Part shown: piece by piece, positions 1 through 4,992 of the stretch
Numbering within the stretch: position 1 is the stretch's first letter
How the letters are laid out: each line of letters opens with the position of its first letter
Assembly (NCBI GenBank): GCA_031257075.1
Contig: JAIRPM010000005.1
Coordinates: 1 to 7,084, forward strand
Direction: 5' to 3'
DNA length: 7,084 bases
Source of the DNA: Spirochaetaceae bacterium
GTDB taxonomy: Bacteria > Spirochaetota > Spirochaetia > Treponematales > Breznakiellaceae
The notes under the pieces: generated by a model
Databases searched by the model: none
What the model was told of the DNA's origin: nothing
The model's input: only the letters and a program-made list of their open reading frames with translations
Translations under genes and position numbers: made by a program

Positions 1-87
1 GATTTCCGTTTCTTTGCGATGTCCTAGATTCACTTCCATAACATCGCTCCCATTTTTCAGGGTTATTTCAGTATGAACTTCGTACAT
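1..87 (-). CDS. 5' end of an uncharacterised gene, truncated by the window edge
   Basis: Reading the minus strand, 29 codons are open from ATG at 87 to the left edge (MYEVHTEITLKNG..., ending ..HRKETEI). An AGAGGA Shine-Dalgarno-like motif at 99-94 lies six bases before this ATG. A second in-frame ATG at 93 abuts the motif and is too close to be the better start. The opening, a short beta-strand-like stretch with 'E-x-T-L-K-N-G-x-D', resembles from memory the N-terminus of small retropepsin-like (clan AA) aspartic proteases found in spirochaetes and cyanobacteria. The catalytic DTG would lie outside the window, so that identity is only a guess. The gene is divergent from the membrane-protein gene at 302. 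That it is a real gene start is fairly likely; its function is not established. Confidence 0.5.
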   Translation of the reverse strand, partial: MYEVHTEITLKNGSDVMEVNLGHRKETEI

Positions 88-131
88 AGTCATTCCTCTG
101 TTGTCTGATTCCACCATACCAAACGCCGCGA

Positions 132-160
132 ATTATCCGCGTATCGTTTGCCATTGCTAC
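132..160 (-). promoter_or_regulatory. possible promoter for the leftmost minus-strand gene
   Basis: On the minus strand GATAAT (137-132) matches the sigma-70 -10 consensus at five of six positions. About 17 bp upstream is only a weak -35 (GTAGCA, 160-155). The predicted transcript would start near 125 and give a leader of about 38 bases before the ATG at 87, including its Shine-Dalgarno motif. The evidence is consensus matching only. Confidence 0.2.
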
Positions 161-301
161 AGTATGGCGCTTTTGGGGGGCGCGGGGCAAGGCGCTGGGC
201 CGGCGCATTTTTCAAGCAGACATAATTTTGACACAATTAACGGCTACATTCAGGGTATCAATAAGAGCAATGCCGCCATAGGCGGTCAAAGGGGAAAGGC
301 A

Positions 302-2212
302 ATGACAACCCAAACAGAATTACGTATAGGCGGTATGACCTGCATAAACTGCCGGAACCGTATCGAACAAAAACTGAAAAGCACCGCCGGCGTGGCGGAT
401 GCTGTTGTCAATTACAACACGGGCAGCGCAGCCGTAACATGGAATCCGCAGGTTAGCACACTCGCGGAAATTCAATCCGTCATTGAGGGGCTTGGTTACA
501 CGGTGCAAAACGGCAAAAACACGCCGCCTGTCAAGGAAATTGCGGGAACGCTGGTAATCATCCTGGCCATCTATGTGCTGCTGCGCGGCCTGGGTATCAA
601 CACCATTACCTCGGCCTTCCCGTTGGCGGAAGCCGGTATGGGCTACGGTATGCTATTCGTCATCGGCCTCATTACTTCATTTCATTGCGTTGCCATGTGC
701 GGCGGCATAAACCTTTCCCAATGTTTAAGGGGGGGGGAGCCCCCCTCGCTCCAGCCCCTCCCTGCGGTCGGGTCTTCCGCTACCCCCCCTGGAGTTTGCC
801 TTCGGCAAACTCCCAACACTCCCCGTCTTTTCTTCGCGCCCATTCTTTACAACGCCGGGCGGGTTGTTTCCTATACTGTCGTTGGCGTGATAGCAGGCAG
901 CGTCGGTTCGGTTGTTTCGGTGCCGGGGCGCTTTCAGGGTGTTGTGCAGTTAATTGCCGGGGGGTTCATGGTCATCATGGGTATCACTATGCTCGGTTTG
1001 TTTCCGGCCCTTCGCCGCTTTACCCCGCGCCTGCCGAAAATCTTTGCGAAAAAGATAGACGAACAAAAAAGCGCGAATAAAAATCCTTTAATAATTGGCC
1101 TCTTAAACGGCCTTATGCCCTGCGGCCCCTTGCAGGCGATGCAGTTATACGCGCTCTCTACCGGCAGCCCCCTTGCCGGTGGCGTCTCGATGTTTCTTTT
1201 TAGCATGGGGACGGTTCCGCTGATGTTTGGTATCGGCGCGTTAAGTTCGCTGTTGAGCAGAGCGCCTTTTGGACGCGCGTTTACGCATAACGTTATGAAA
1301 ACCGGCGCAATCCTCGTAACGGTGATGGGATTGACGATGTTCACCTATGGCTGGGGGCTTTCGGGGCTTAATCTTGGTTTTTTAGACAAAGCGATTGCCG
1401 AGGCAACTGCCGCAGCAACCGCCGCGGCACCCTCCGGCGCGTCAGGTGAAATCTTTAGTCCGGTAATCGAAAACGGTGTGCAGATAGTCAATTCAACATT
1501 AAGCGGAGGGCGCTATCCGGCGATCACCGTGCAGCGGGGAATTCCGGTCAAGTGGACGATTACCGCCCCGCAGGGAAGCATTAACGGCTGTAACAACCGC
1601 ATGCTTATCCGTGAATACGGCATAGAGTATCGTTTTAAGCCCGGTGAAAACATAGTTGAATTCACGCCGGAGAAAAGCGGCAAATTTTCCTACTCCTGCT
1701 GGATGGGCATGATTCGCAGTTCCATCACCGTGGTCGAGGAGGGGCAGGGCGTTGCCGGCGAGCCGAGCCTGAACCCCACCCCCGCCGGTGTCGCCATACC
1801 CACGGACAACATTGTGTTAGCCGAAATTGCCGGGCAGTTTCAGGCCATCACCGTCAACCTCCGCGATGACGGCATTGACCCGGCAATTATCGTGCTGCAG
1901 CGGAATATTCCCGCCGTATGGACAATCAACAACAATTCCCTTGACAGCGGTAACAGCCGCCTTGTCTTCCCCGCGTATTACACACAGTTGGACATGAAGC
2001 AAGGGGACAATGTTATTCAGTTAATGCCCACAGAGACGTTTGATTTTTCCACCGGCGACAACGTGTTCTATGGGTTTGTGAAAGTGGTGGACGATTTGGG
2101 CGCGGTAGACATTGAGGCAATAAAAGCGGAAGCAGGCAATTTTGAAACCCAGATTTACCCCGACACATATTTTGAGGCGGCGGCCTCTGCCGGCGGGGGG
2201 TGTTGTGGCTGA
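302..2212 (+). CDS. HMA - TauE/SafE-type membrane protein with two C-terminal cupredoxin-like domains
   Basis: This 636-residue protein probably binds and moves, or detoxifies, copper or a similar soft metal at the inner membrane. Residues 5-70 form a heavy-metal-associated domain with the GMTCINC motif (Cys14, Cys17). Hydrophobic segments lie near 80-98, 113-135, 180-203, 211-235, 262-285, 290-315 and 332-355. Two hallmarks of the TauE/SafE (DsbD_2/UreH-like) core are visible: SFHCVAMCGG (126-135) and LLNGLMPCGPLQAM (267-280). Residues 385-480 look like a cupredoxin with GCNN (Cys430) and YSCWMGM (Cys466, Met468, Met470). Residues 505-597 repeat the fold outline without Cys or Met ligands in those places. 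The tail ends in GGGCCG. Residues 142-174 are encoded by an inserted palindromic repeat. ATG 302 is chosen because purine-rich AAAGGGGAAAGG precedes it and the HMA domain starts directly; the frame is open back to TTG 101, but that extension looks like non-coding DNA. TTGACA (228-233) and CATAAT (221-226) occur upstream but are not correctly paired. The transported substrate is inferred. Confidence 0.85.
   Translation: MTTQTELRIGGMTCINCRNRIEQKLKSTAGVADAVVNYNTGSAAVTWNPQVSTLAEIQSVIEGLGYTVQNGKNTPPVKEIAGTLVIILAIYVLLRGLGINTITSAFPLAEAGMGYGMLFVIGLITSFHCVAMCGGINLSQCLRGGEPPSLQPLPAVGSSATPPGVCLRQTPNTPRLFFAPILYNAGRVVSYTVVGVIAGSVGSVVSVPGRFQGVVQLIAGGFMVIMGITMLGLFPALRRFTPRLPKIFAKKIDEQKSANKNPLIIGLLNGLMPCGPLQAMQLYALSTGSPLAGGVSMFLFSMGTVPLMFGIGALSSLLSRAPFGRAFTHNVMKTGAILVTVMGLTMFTYGWGLSGLNLGFLDKAIAEATAAATAAAPSGASGEIFSPVIENGVQIVNSTLSGGRYPAITVQRGIPVKWTITAPQGSINGCNNRMLIREYGIEYRFKPGENIVEFTPEKSGKFSYSCWMGMIRSSITVVEEGQGVAGEPSLNPTPAGVAIPTDNIVLAEIAGQFQAITVNLRDDGIDPAIIVLQRNIPAVWTINNNSLDSGNSRLVFPAYYTQLDMKQGDNVIQLMPTETFDFSTGDNVFYGFVKVVDDLGAVDIEAIKAEAGNFETQIYPDTYFEAAASAGGGCCG
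729..813 (+). repeat. palindromic repeat inserted in frame within the TauE-like gene
   Basis: The stretch starts with nine G (729-737) and continues with GC-rich sequence including a C6 run (740-745) and a C7 run (783-789). It ends in a perfect hairpin with a 10-bp stem: GGAGTTTGCC (791-800), loop TTC, GGCAAACTCC (804-813). The hairpin belongs to the same family as those in the gene-free DNA at 2242-2266, 2324-2346, 2397-2421 and 3523-3545. Inside the gene it encodes a Pro/Gly-rich stretch (residues about 142-174) between two membrane segments, where the core normally runs directly from the CGGINLSQC helix end to the FAPILYNAGR helix. The reading frame is kept. Exact insertion borders cannot be fixed without a homologue lacking it. 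Confidence 0.75.
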
Positions 2213-2222
2213 ATGGCTATCC
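2191..2222 (+). repeat. gene 3' end that recurs downstream at 2431-2462
   Basis: The last codons and stop of the membrane-protein gene, plus the ten bases after the stop, are repeated at 2431-2462, an offset of exactly 240 bases. Positions 2194-2222 and 2434-2462 are identical over 29 bases; position 2193 is the only difference within 2191-2222. The downstream copy leads into a GCTATCC-type hairpin, as does the original. It is probably a duplication caused by recombination between palindromes. Confidence 0.8.
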
Positions 2223-2266
2223 GGCTACGCCGGATAGCTTGGGAGTTTTGCCTTTGGCAAAACTCC
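2216..2266 (+). repeat. composite hairpin pair 1 (GCTATCC type, then GGAGTTT type)
   Basis: First hairpin: GCTATCCGGC (2216-2225), loop TAC, GCCGGATAGC (2229-2238), a perfect 10-bp stem starting three bases after the upstream stop codon. After the spacer TTG comes the second: GGAGTTTTGCC (2242-2252), loop TTT, GGCAAAACTCC (2256-2266), a perfect 11-bp stem. No T-run follows, so these are not classical intrinsic terminators, though they could protect the mRNA 3' end. Positions 2232-2282 are identical to 2387-2437 over 51 bases. Confidence 0.85.
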
Positions 2267-2297
2267 AGCCGGTGCCGCCGGGCCGGGCAGGCCTTTG

Positions 2298-2346
2298 GCT
2301 ATCCACCTTCGGTGGATAGCTTGGGAGTTTGGCTTCGCCAAACTCC
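2298..2346 (+). repeat. composite hairpin pair 2
   Basis: GCTATCCACC (2298-2307), loop TTC, GGTGGATAGC (2311-2320), then the spacer TTG, then GGAGTTTGGC (2324-2333), loop TTC, GCCAAACTCC (2337-2346). Order and spacer match pair 1, but the inner three base pairs of both stems differ with full compensation. Positions 2295-2330 are identical to 2368-2403. Confidence 0.85.
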
Positions 2347-2370
2347 ATACAATAATTCGGGTGGAGATTG

Positions 2371-2421
2371 GCTATCCACCTTCGGTGGATAGCTTGGGAG
2401 TTTTGCCTTTGGCAAAACTCC
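2371..2421 (+). repeat. composite hairpin pair 3
   Basis: GCTATCCACC (2371-2380), loop TTC, GGTGGATAGC (2384-2393), then the spacer TTG, then GGAGTTTTGCC (2397-2407), loop TTT, GGCAAAACTCC (2411-2421). It combines the first hairpin of pair 2 with the second hairpin of pair 1, so the cluster looks like a mosaic built by duplication and exchange. Confidence 0.85.
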
Positions 2422-2447
2422 AGCCGGTGCCGCCGGGGGGTGTTGTG

Positions 2448-2486
2448 GCTGAATGGCTATCCACCTTCGGTGGATAGCCATTCAGC
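2448..2486 (+). repeat. long perfect hairpin (18-bp stem)
   Basis: GCTGAATGGCTATCCACC (2448-2465), loop TTC, then its exact reverse complement (2469-2486). The core is a GCTATCC-type hairpin. The outer eight base pairs come from the duplicated end of the upstream gene, whose stop-codon bases GCTGA are included, so the right arm carries an inverted copy of that gene end. Confidence 0.85.
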
Positions 2487-2489
2487 TAA

Positions 2490-2520
2490 GCTATCCGGCT
2501 ACGCCGGATAGCCGGATAGC
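2490..2520 (+). repeat. GCTATCC-type hairpin with a partial tandem copy
   Basis: GCTATCCGGC (2490-2499), loop TAC, GCCGGATAGC (2503-2512) is identical to the first hairpin of the cluster. It is followed directly by CGGATAGC (2513-2520), a second copy of the end of its right arm. A further GGATAGC lies at 2531-2537, the last trace of the family before the 21-bp array. Confidence 0.8.
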
Positions 2521-2551
2521 CAGTTGCTGTGGATAGCAATAATCTGCTAGA

Positions 2552-2761
2552 CTTTTCCCACGGTTTGGTAAGGCTTTCAAAAGGCTGTTTGGTGTTTTCC
2601 CACGGCTGCGTAAGGCTTTCAAACCTTGGCGGGACGGTTCCACGACATGGCGGGGCGGTTTCACGACATGGCGGGATGGTTCCACGGTATGGCGGGGCGG
2701 CTTACCGGTATGGCGGGGCGGCTTACCGGCATGGCGGGGCCGTTTCCCGCATAGATAAAAA
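2552..2761 (+). repeat. degenerate 21-bp tandem repeat array, about ten units
   Basis: Units in a constant 21-base phase begin at 2552, 2573, 2594, 2615, 2636, 2657, 2678, 2699, 2720 and 2741. Units five to nine are closely alike: GGTTCCACG or GGCTTACCGG, then a variable base pair, then ATGGCGGGGC. Units one and three resemble each other over 29 bases (2553-2581 and 2595-2623), an offset of 42, twice the unit. The first four units and the last are diverged. Because 21 is a multiple of three and stops are rare, several frames stay open through it, including a heptapeptide pattern KPPRHxx on the minus strand and xVxRHGG on the plus strand. None has a credible start or known protein match, so it is called a DNA repeat rather than a gene. 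Confidence 0.75.
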
Positions 2762-2769
2762 AGGACGAT

Positions 2770-2774
2770 GGAGG
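2770..2774 (+). promoter_or_regulatory. Shine-Dalgarno site that decides the start at 2782
   Basis: GGAGG at 2770-2774 lies seven bases before ATG 2782. It is only one base from the in-frame ATG at 2776, which is therefore disfavoured. Confidence 0.75.
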
Positions 2775-2781
2775 TATGGAA

Positions 2782-3450
2782 ATGAGGGAACACCATGGGT
2801 ATTTACCGGACAAAGAAGCGGAACTGATTGATTGGCTGGACAATTTTACCGAAAAATTGCAGACAAACAAGGCAAAATGGCAGATTCCAGATGCGGAAGT
2901 AACGGAAATCGTTACCCTGTCTACGGATTTCACGGCAAAACATGCTAAATGCGCCGGCCCCGACCGTTCAAAGACGCTGGTTGAGGAAAAGGACGCGGCA
3001 AAAGCGGCGCTTGTCGCCAAAATCCGCGCAATGGTCAACTTTCGCTTTGCCAATCCCGCCATCCCGGACGTTGACCGGGTGAGCGCCGGCCTTCACACCA
3101 AAGACAAAGGACGCACGCCTATCGGCGTTCCCGCCACCCGCTGCCTTGTTACCGACCTCAAGCCCCTGGGCGGTTTCCGGGTAGAACTCTACTTTCAGGA
3201 CGAAGCCGCGCCGGGGAGCCGTGCGATACCCTACGGGTGCAACGGCGCGCTGCTCAGTTACGCCTTTGGGCCGGAAAAACTGACGGGCTACGCCCTGCTG
3301 AAGGAAAGCCGCCTGATGACGAACAACCCCTTTATCCTGCAACTGCCCCCGGAAGCCGAAGGCAAATTTTTGTCCTGCGCCTGCCGCTGGCAAAACAACA
3401 AAGGCGAACTAGGCCCATGGTCAGAGATTATGTATATAGCGGTCAGTTGA
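2782..3450 (+). CDS. uncharacterised protein, 222 residues
   Basis: The gene has a strong ribosome site and a terminator directly after its stop, so it is probably expressed as a single unit. The product has no signal peptide or membrane segment and is probably cytoplasmic. Residues 1-100 are charged and helical in appearance (REHHGYLPDKEAELIDWLDN..., DRSKTLVEEKDAAKAALVAK). From about 103 the sequence becomes beta-rich, with GLHTKDKGRTPIGVP. It closes with FLSCACRWQNNKGELGPWSE, then about seven residues. A C-terminal 'WQN-x-x-G-x-x-GPWSE' ending after a helical half recalls a family of hypothetical proteins seen in Bacteroides and treponemes, where the C-terminal half looks like a fibronectin type III-type sandwich; this is recollection, not a search. 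No catalytic motif is recognised. The repeat array ends 20 bases upstream and no convincing promoter was found, so transcription may begin within or before the array. Confidence 0.8.
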   Translation: MREHHGYLPDKEAELIDWLDNFTEKLQTNKAKWQIPDAEVTEIVTLSTDFTAKHAKCAGPDRSKTLVEEKDAAKAALVAKIRAMVNFRFANPAIPDVDRVSAGLHTKDKGRTPIGVPATRCLVTDLKPLGGFRVELYFQDEAAPGSRAIPYGCNGALLSYAFGPEKLTGYALLKESRLMTNNPFILQLPPEAEGKFLSCACRWQNNKGELGPWSEIMYIAVS

Positions 3451-3489
3451 CGAAAAAAAAACCGGCATATAATGCCGGTTTTTTTTTCG
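3451..3489. terminator. bidirectional rho-independent terminator between convergent genes
   Basis: A perfect 18-bp stem runs CGAAAAAAAAACCGGCAT (3451-3468), loop ATA (3469-3471), and its exact complement (3472-3489). The core ACCGGCAT/ATGCCGGT is flanked by nine A on the left and nine T on the right, so it works as an intrinsic terminator in both directions. It begins directly after the stop of the 222-residue gene and lies 85 bases beyond the end of the convergent minus-strand gene. Confidence 0.93.
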
Positions 3490-3494
3490 CCTTG

Positions 3495-3573
3495 GGAGTT
3501 TCACCTTACGGTGAAACTCCAAGGAGTTTGCCAAAGGCAAACTCCCAAGGCCAATCCGCTGCGCGGATTGGCC
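3495..3573 (+). repeat. three adjacent palindromes beyond the terminator
   Basis: First: GGAGTTTCACC (3495-3505), loop TTAC, GGTGAAACTCC (3510-3520). Second: GGAGTTTGCC (3523-3532), loop AAA, GGCAAACTCC (3536-3545). Third: GGCCAATCCGC (3549-3559), loop TGC, GCGGATTGGCC (3563-3573). All stems are perfect (11, 10 and 11 bp). The first two share the GGAGTTT outer arm with the hairpins at 2242-2421 and 791-813, with different inner stems and loops. The third is a different family. The block ends one base before the stop of the minus-strand gene. Confidence 0.85.
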
Positions 3574-3574
3574 C

Positions 3575-4444
3575 TTACCTGGTGCTTTTGGTCCATTCGG
3601 CTTTACGGACGCTGCCGGAACGCAAGCGGATGATGTCCGCGCCTTCGTAGTCGGCGGCGGTTTCGAAGAGGAGGCCGCGCAAATGGCTGCCCGCATAGAG
3701 TGAAAGTTCCCAGCGTTTAGGCTCGGCGGCCGCGGCAAGAGCGTCCGCGACAGGAGCCGGAACTTGATAGTAGCGCGGGTCGTTTTTTGATTTTTGTTCC
3801 ACAATGATTTTCTTGCCTTCGATGCGGTAAGCAAGTTCCATGCTCGCGCCCCGCGAAAAATAGGCGCGCCCATGTCCGCCCGGGAAAAAAAACACCTGCT
3901 CAATGCCTTCGGTTCCCTGCCAGCGCCCCCACAGTTTTTCCGGTATAATATTTTCCGCGTCCTCGGTGCTTTGCGGCCGCTCCGCTATTGCCGAGCCAAG
4001 AAGTGAAAGATAATTGATAGCAGGCGCTTTTAACGCCATGTCGCTGGAAGAACGGTACCCCGATGTCCATGTATTCTGTGTATGGGTACGCGAATCAAGT
4101 ACATCAATCTGCAATATATAGGTATCGTCTTCGTTATATATCTTTCCTTGAAACACATAATCAATGTTGCTGCGGGAGCCGGGGCCGTCAACGCCGGGGA
4201 AAACAAGCAGAATGTTTTTTATTTTTTTTATGTGGTCACGCACCAAATCTTCTATGACCATGCCTTCTTCGGCGCTCATCCCTTCAACCGTAAACGGTAT
4301 AAATTCAACAACCGTTGCCGTTTCCTGCGCCTCCGCCGCCGGCGGTACTAGAAGCGGCGCTGTTAGCGCCGCTGTTAGCGCAAGCCTCAGTATGCCCAAT
4401 GCCCGGTTTTTGCGGAATAAAAACAAACCCTTTTTAGTATGCAC
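3575..4444 (-). CDS. exported protein of unknown function, 289 residues, GTG start
   Basis: GTG 4444 is chosen because it gives a normal signal peptide and follows GGGAG ten bases upstream; the open frame back to ATG 4534 lies inside smpB and is not signal-like. Residues 1-14 are basic (HTKKGLFLFRKNR) and 15-35 hydrophobic; AEA|QE after residue 39 is the likely cleavage site. There is no lipobox cysteine, so the product is probably a soluble periplasmic protein. Residues 42-150 (VVEFIPFTVEG...VFQGKIYNEDDTYILQIDVLDS) resemble the N-terminal half of TolB/CsgG/LpoB-like periplasmic domains: 'F-PF-x-x-x-G' then 'D-Y-x-x-x-G-x-I'. Residues 169-287, from LWGRWQG, look like a small beta-barrel with repeated strands. 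The start overlaps smpB by 11 bases, so the two are translationally coupled or at least cotranscribed. Fold resemblances are inference; the function is unknown. Confidence 0.75.
   Translation of the reverse strand: MHTKKGLFLFRKNRALGILRLALTAALTAPLLVPPAAEAQETATVVEFIPFTVEGMSAEEGMVIEDLVRDHIKKIKNILLVFPGVDGPGSRSNIDYVFQGKIYNEDDTYILQIDVLDSRTHTQNTWTSGYRSSSDMALKAPAINYLSLLGSAIAERPQSTEDAENIIPEKLWGRWQGTEGIEQVFFFPGGHGRAYFSRGASMELAYRIEGKKIIVEQKSKNDPRYYQVPAPVADALAAAAEPKRWELSLYAGSHLRGLLFETAADYEGADIIRLRSGSVRKAEWTKSTR
4358..4381 (-). repeat. 12-bp tandem duplication inside a signal peptide
   Basis: CGCTGTTAGCGC occurs twice in direct tandem (4358-4369 and 4370-4381). Read on the minus strand it encodes ALTA-ALTA (residues 22-29) in the hydrophobic core of the exported protein. 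Each unit is itself palindromic around GTT. Confidence 0.85.
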
Positions 4445-4916
4445 GTTTTCTAAACTCCCGCGCGGTTTCCCGTTCCAAATCGCGTTCACGGATGGCTGCC
4501 CGTTTGTCAAATTGTTTTTTGCCTTTGCAAACACCCAGTTCTACTTTAACACGTCCGGCTTTCAAATAAAAAGAAAGGGGTATCAGCGTACAGCCTTTTT
4601 CATCAACACGGCGGGCAAGGCGTTTGATTTCCTGTTTGTGCAGCAATAGCTTTTTTGGCCTTTCGGGGTTGTGCTTGAACAGAGCGGAAAACGGGTATTC
4701 GGAAATGGTACATTGGCGGAGCCAGATTTCGCCGTCTGAAATTTCTGCCCAGCCATCGGGAAAGGAAACACGGCCGTCTTTCAATGATTTGACTTCGCTG
4801 CCAAGAAGCGCTATTCCACATTCAAATTTGTCCTCAACTTCATAATTGAAATACGCTTTACGGTTTGCCGCAATTTGTTTTGTACCGCCGCCGGCGCCTT
4901 TCTCTTTGTCAGCCAT
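4434..4916 (-). CDS. smpB: SsrA-binding protein SmpB (trans-translation)
   Basis: SmpB binds the tRNA-like part of tmRNA (SsrA) and carries it into stalled ribosomes, so that the unfinished protein is tagged and the ribosome released; it acts in the cytoplasm. The 160 residues match the family's usual length. Family signatures in order are: NRKAYFNYEVEDKFECGI (18-35), LLGSEVKSLKDGRVSF (37-52), the SEYPFSALFKHNPERPKKLL segment (72-91), then GCTLIPLSFYLKAGRVKVEL (108-127), and the basic KGKKQFDKRAAIRERD (131-146) that leads into the C-terminal tail contacting the decoding centre. ATG 4916 is chosen on this length match; the frame is open to 4985 but that extension is not SmpB-like. The ribosome site is weak (AGGG close to the ATG). 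It is divergent from the ABC ATPase and overlaps the exported-protein gene downstream by 11 bases. The tmRNA gene is not in the window. Confidence 0.96.
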   Translation of the reverse strand: MADKEKGAGGGTKQIAANRKAYFNYEVEDKFECGIALLGSEVKSLKDGRVSFPDGWAEISDGEIWLRQCTISEYPFSALFKHNPERPKKLLLHKQEIKRLARRVDEKGCTLIPLSFYLKAGRVKVELGVCKGKKQFDKRAAIRERDLERETAREFRKRAY

Positions 4917-4992
4917 AGCCCTATGGTAACGCATTTTCAGGAAAAAAACAGTGGATGCGCGAACCGGCACAACGTAATGGCGCACGAGGGGG

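Noticed and set aside
101..301. N-terminal extension of the membrane protein from TTG 101
   Set aside because: The extension lacks domain-like sequence, runs through GC-rich low-complexity DNA and has no ribosome site at 101; ATG 302 has a purine-rich site and begins directly with the HMA domain.
934..1344. 136-codon open frame on the minus strand
   Set aside because: It lies wholly inside the clearly coding membrane-protein gene and is a shadow of it.
2295..2481. Mirror-image open frames on both strands in the hairpin cluster
   Set aside because: They have nearly the same start and end on opposite strands because the DNA is palindromic; the peptides merely translate the repeats.
2216..2520. 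CRISPR array
   Set aside because: The repeats are perfect hairpins of two families in irregular spacing, the sequences between them are short and themselves duplicated, and no cas gene is present.
2647..2754. Small repeat peptide gene (MAGRFHD..., 35 codons)
   Set aside because: No Shine-Dalgarno before the first ATG, all codons come from the tandem repeat, and other frames are equally open.
2213..2781. Insertion sequence or transposon remnant
   Set aside because: No transposase-like peptide or long terminal inverted repeats with a target duplication; only short palindromes and a minisatellite are present.
2491..2831. Two open frames of about 100 codons through the 21-bp array
   Set aside because: They owe their length to the repeat period being a multiple of three, lack ribosome sites, and the plus-strand one runs into the well supported gene at 2782 in a different frame.
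4164..4649. 161-codon plus-strand open frame across smpB and the exported-protein gene
   Set aside because: Antisense shadow of two well supported minus-strand genes.
4917..4985. N-terminal extension of SmpB from ATG 4985
   Set aside because: SmpB proteins begin near the residue encoded at 4916, the extension is not SmpB-like, and it covers the divergent promoter region.
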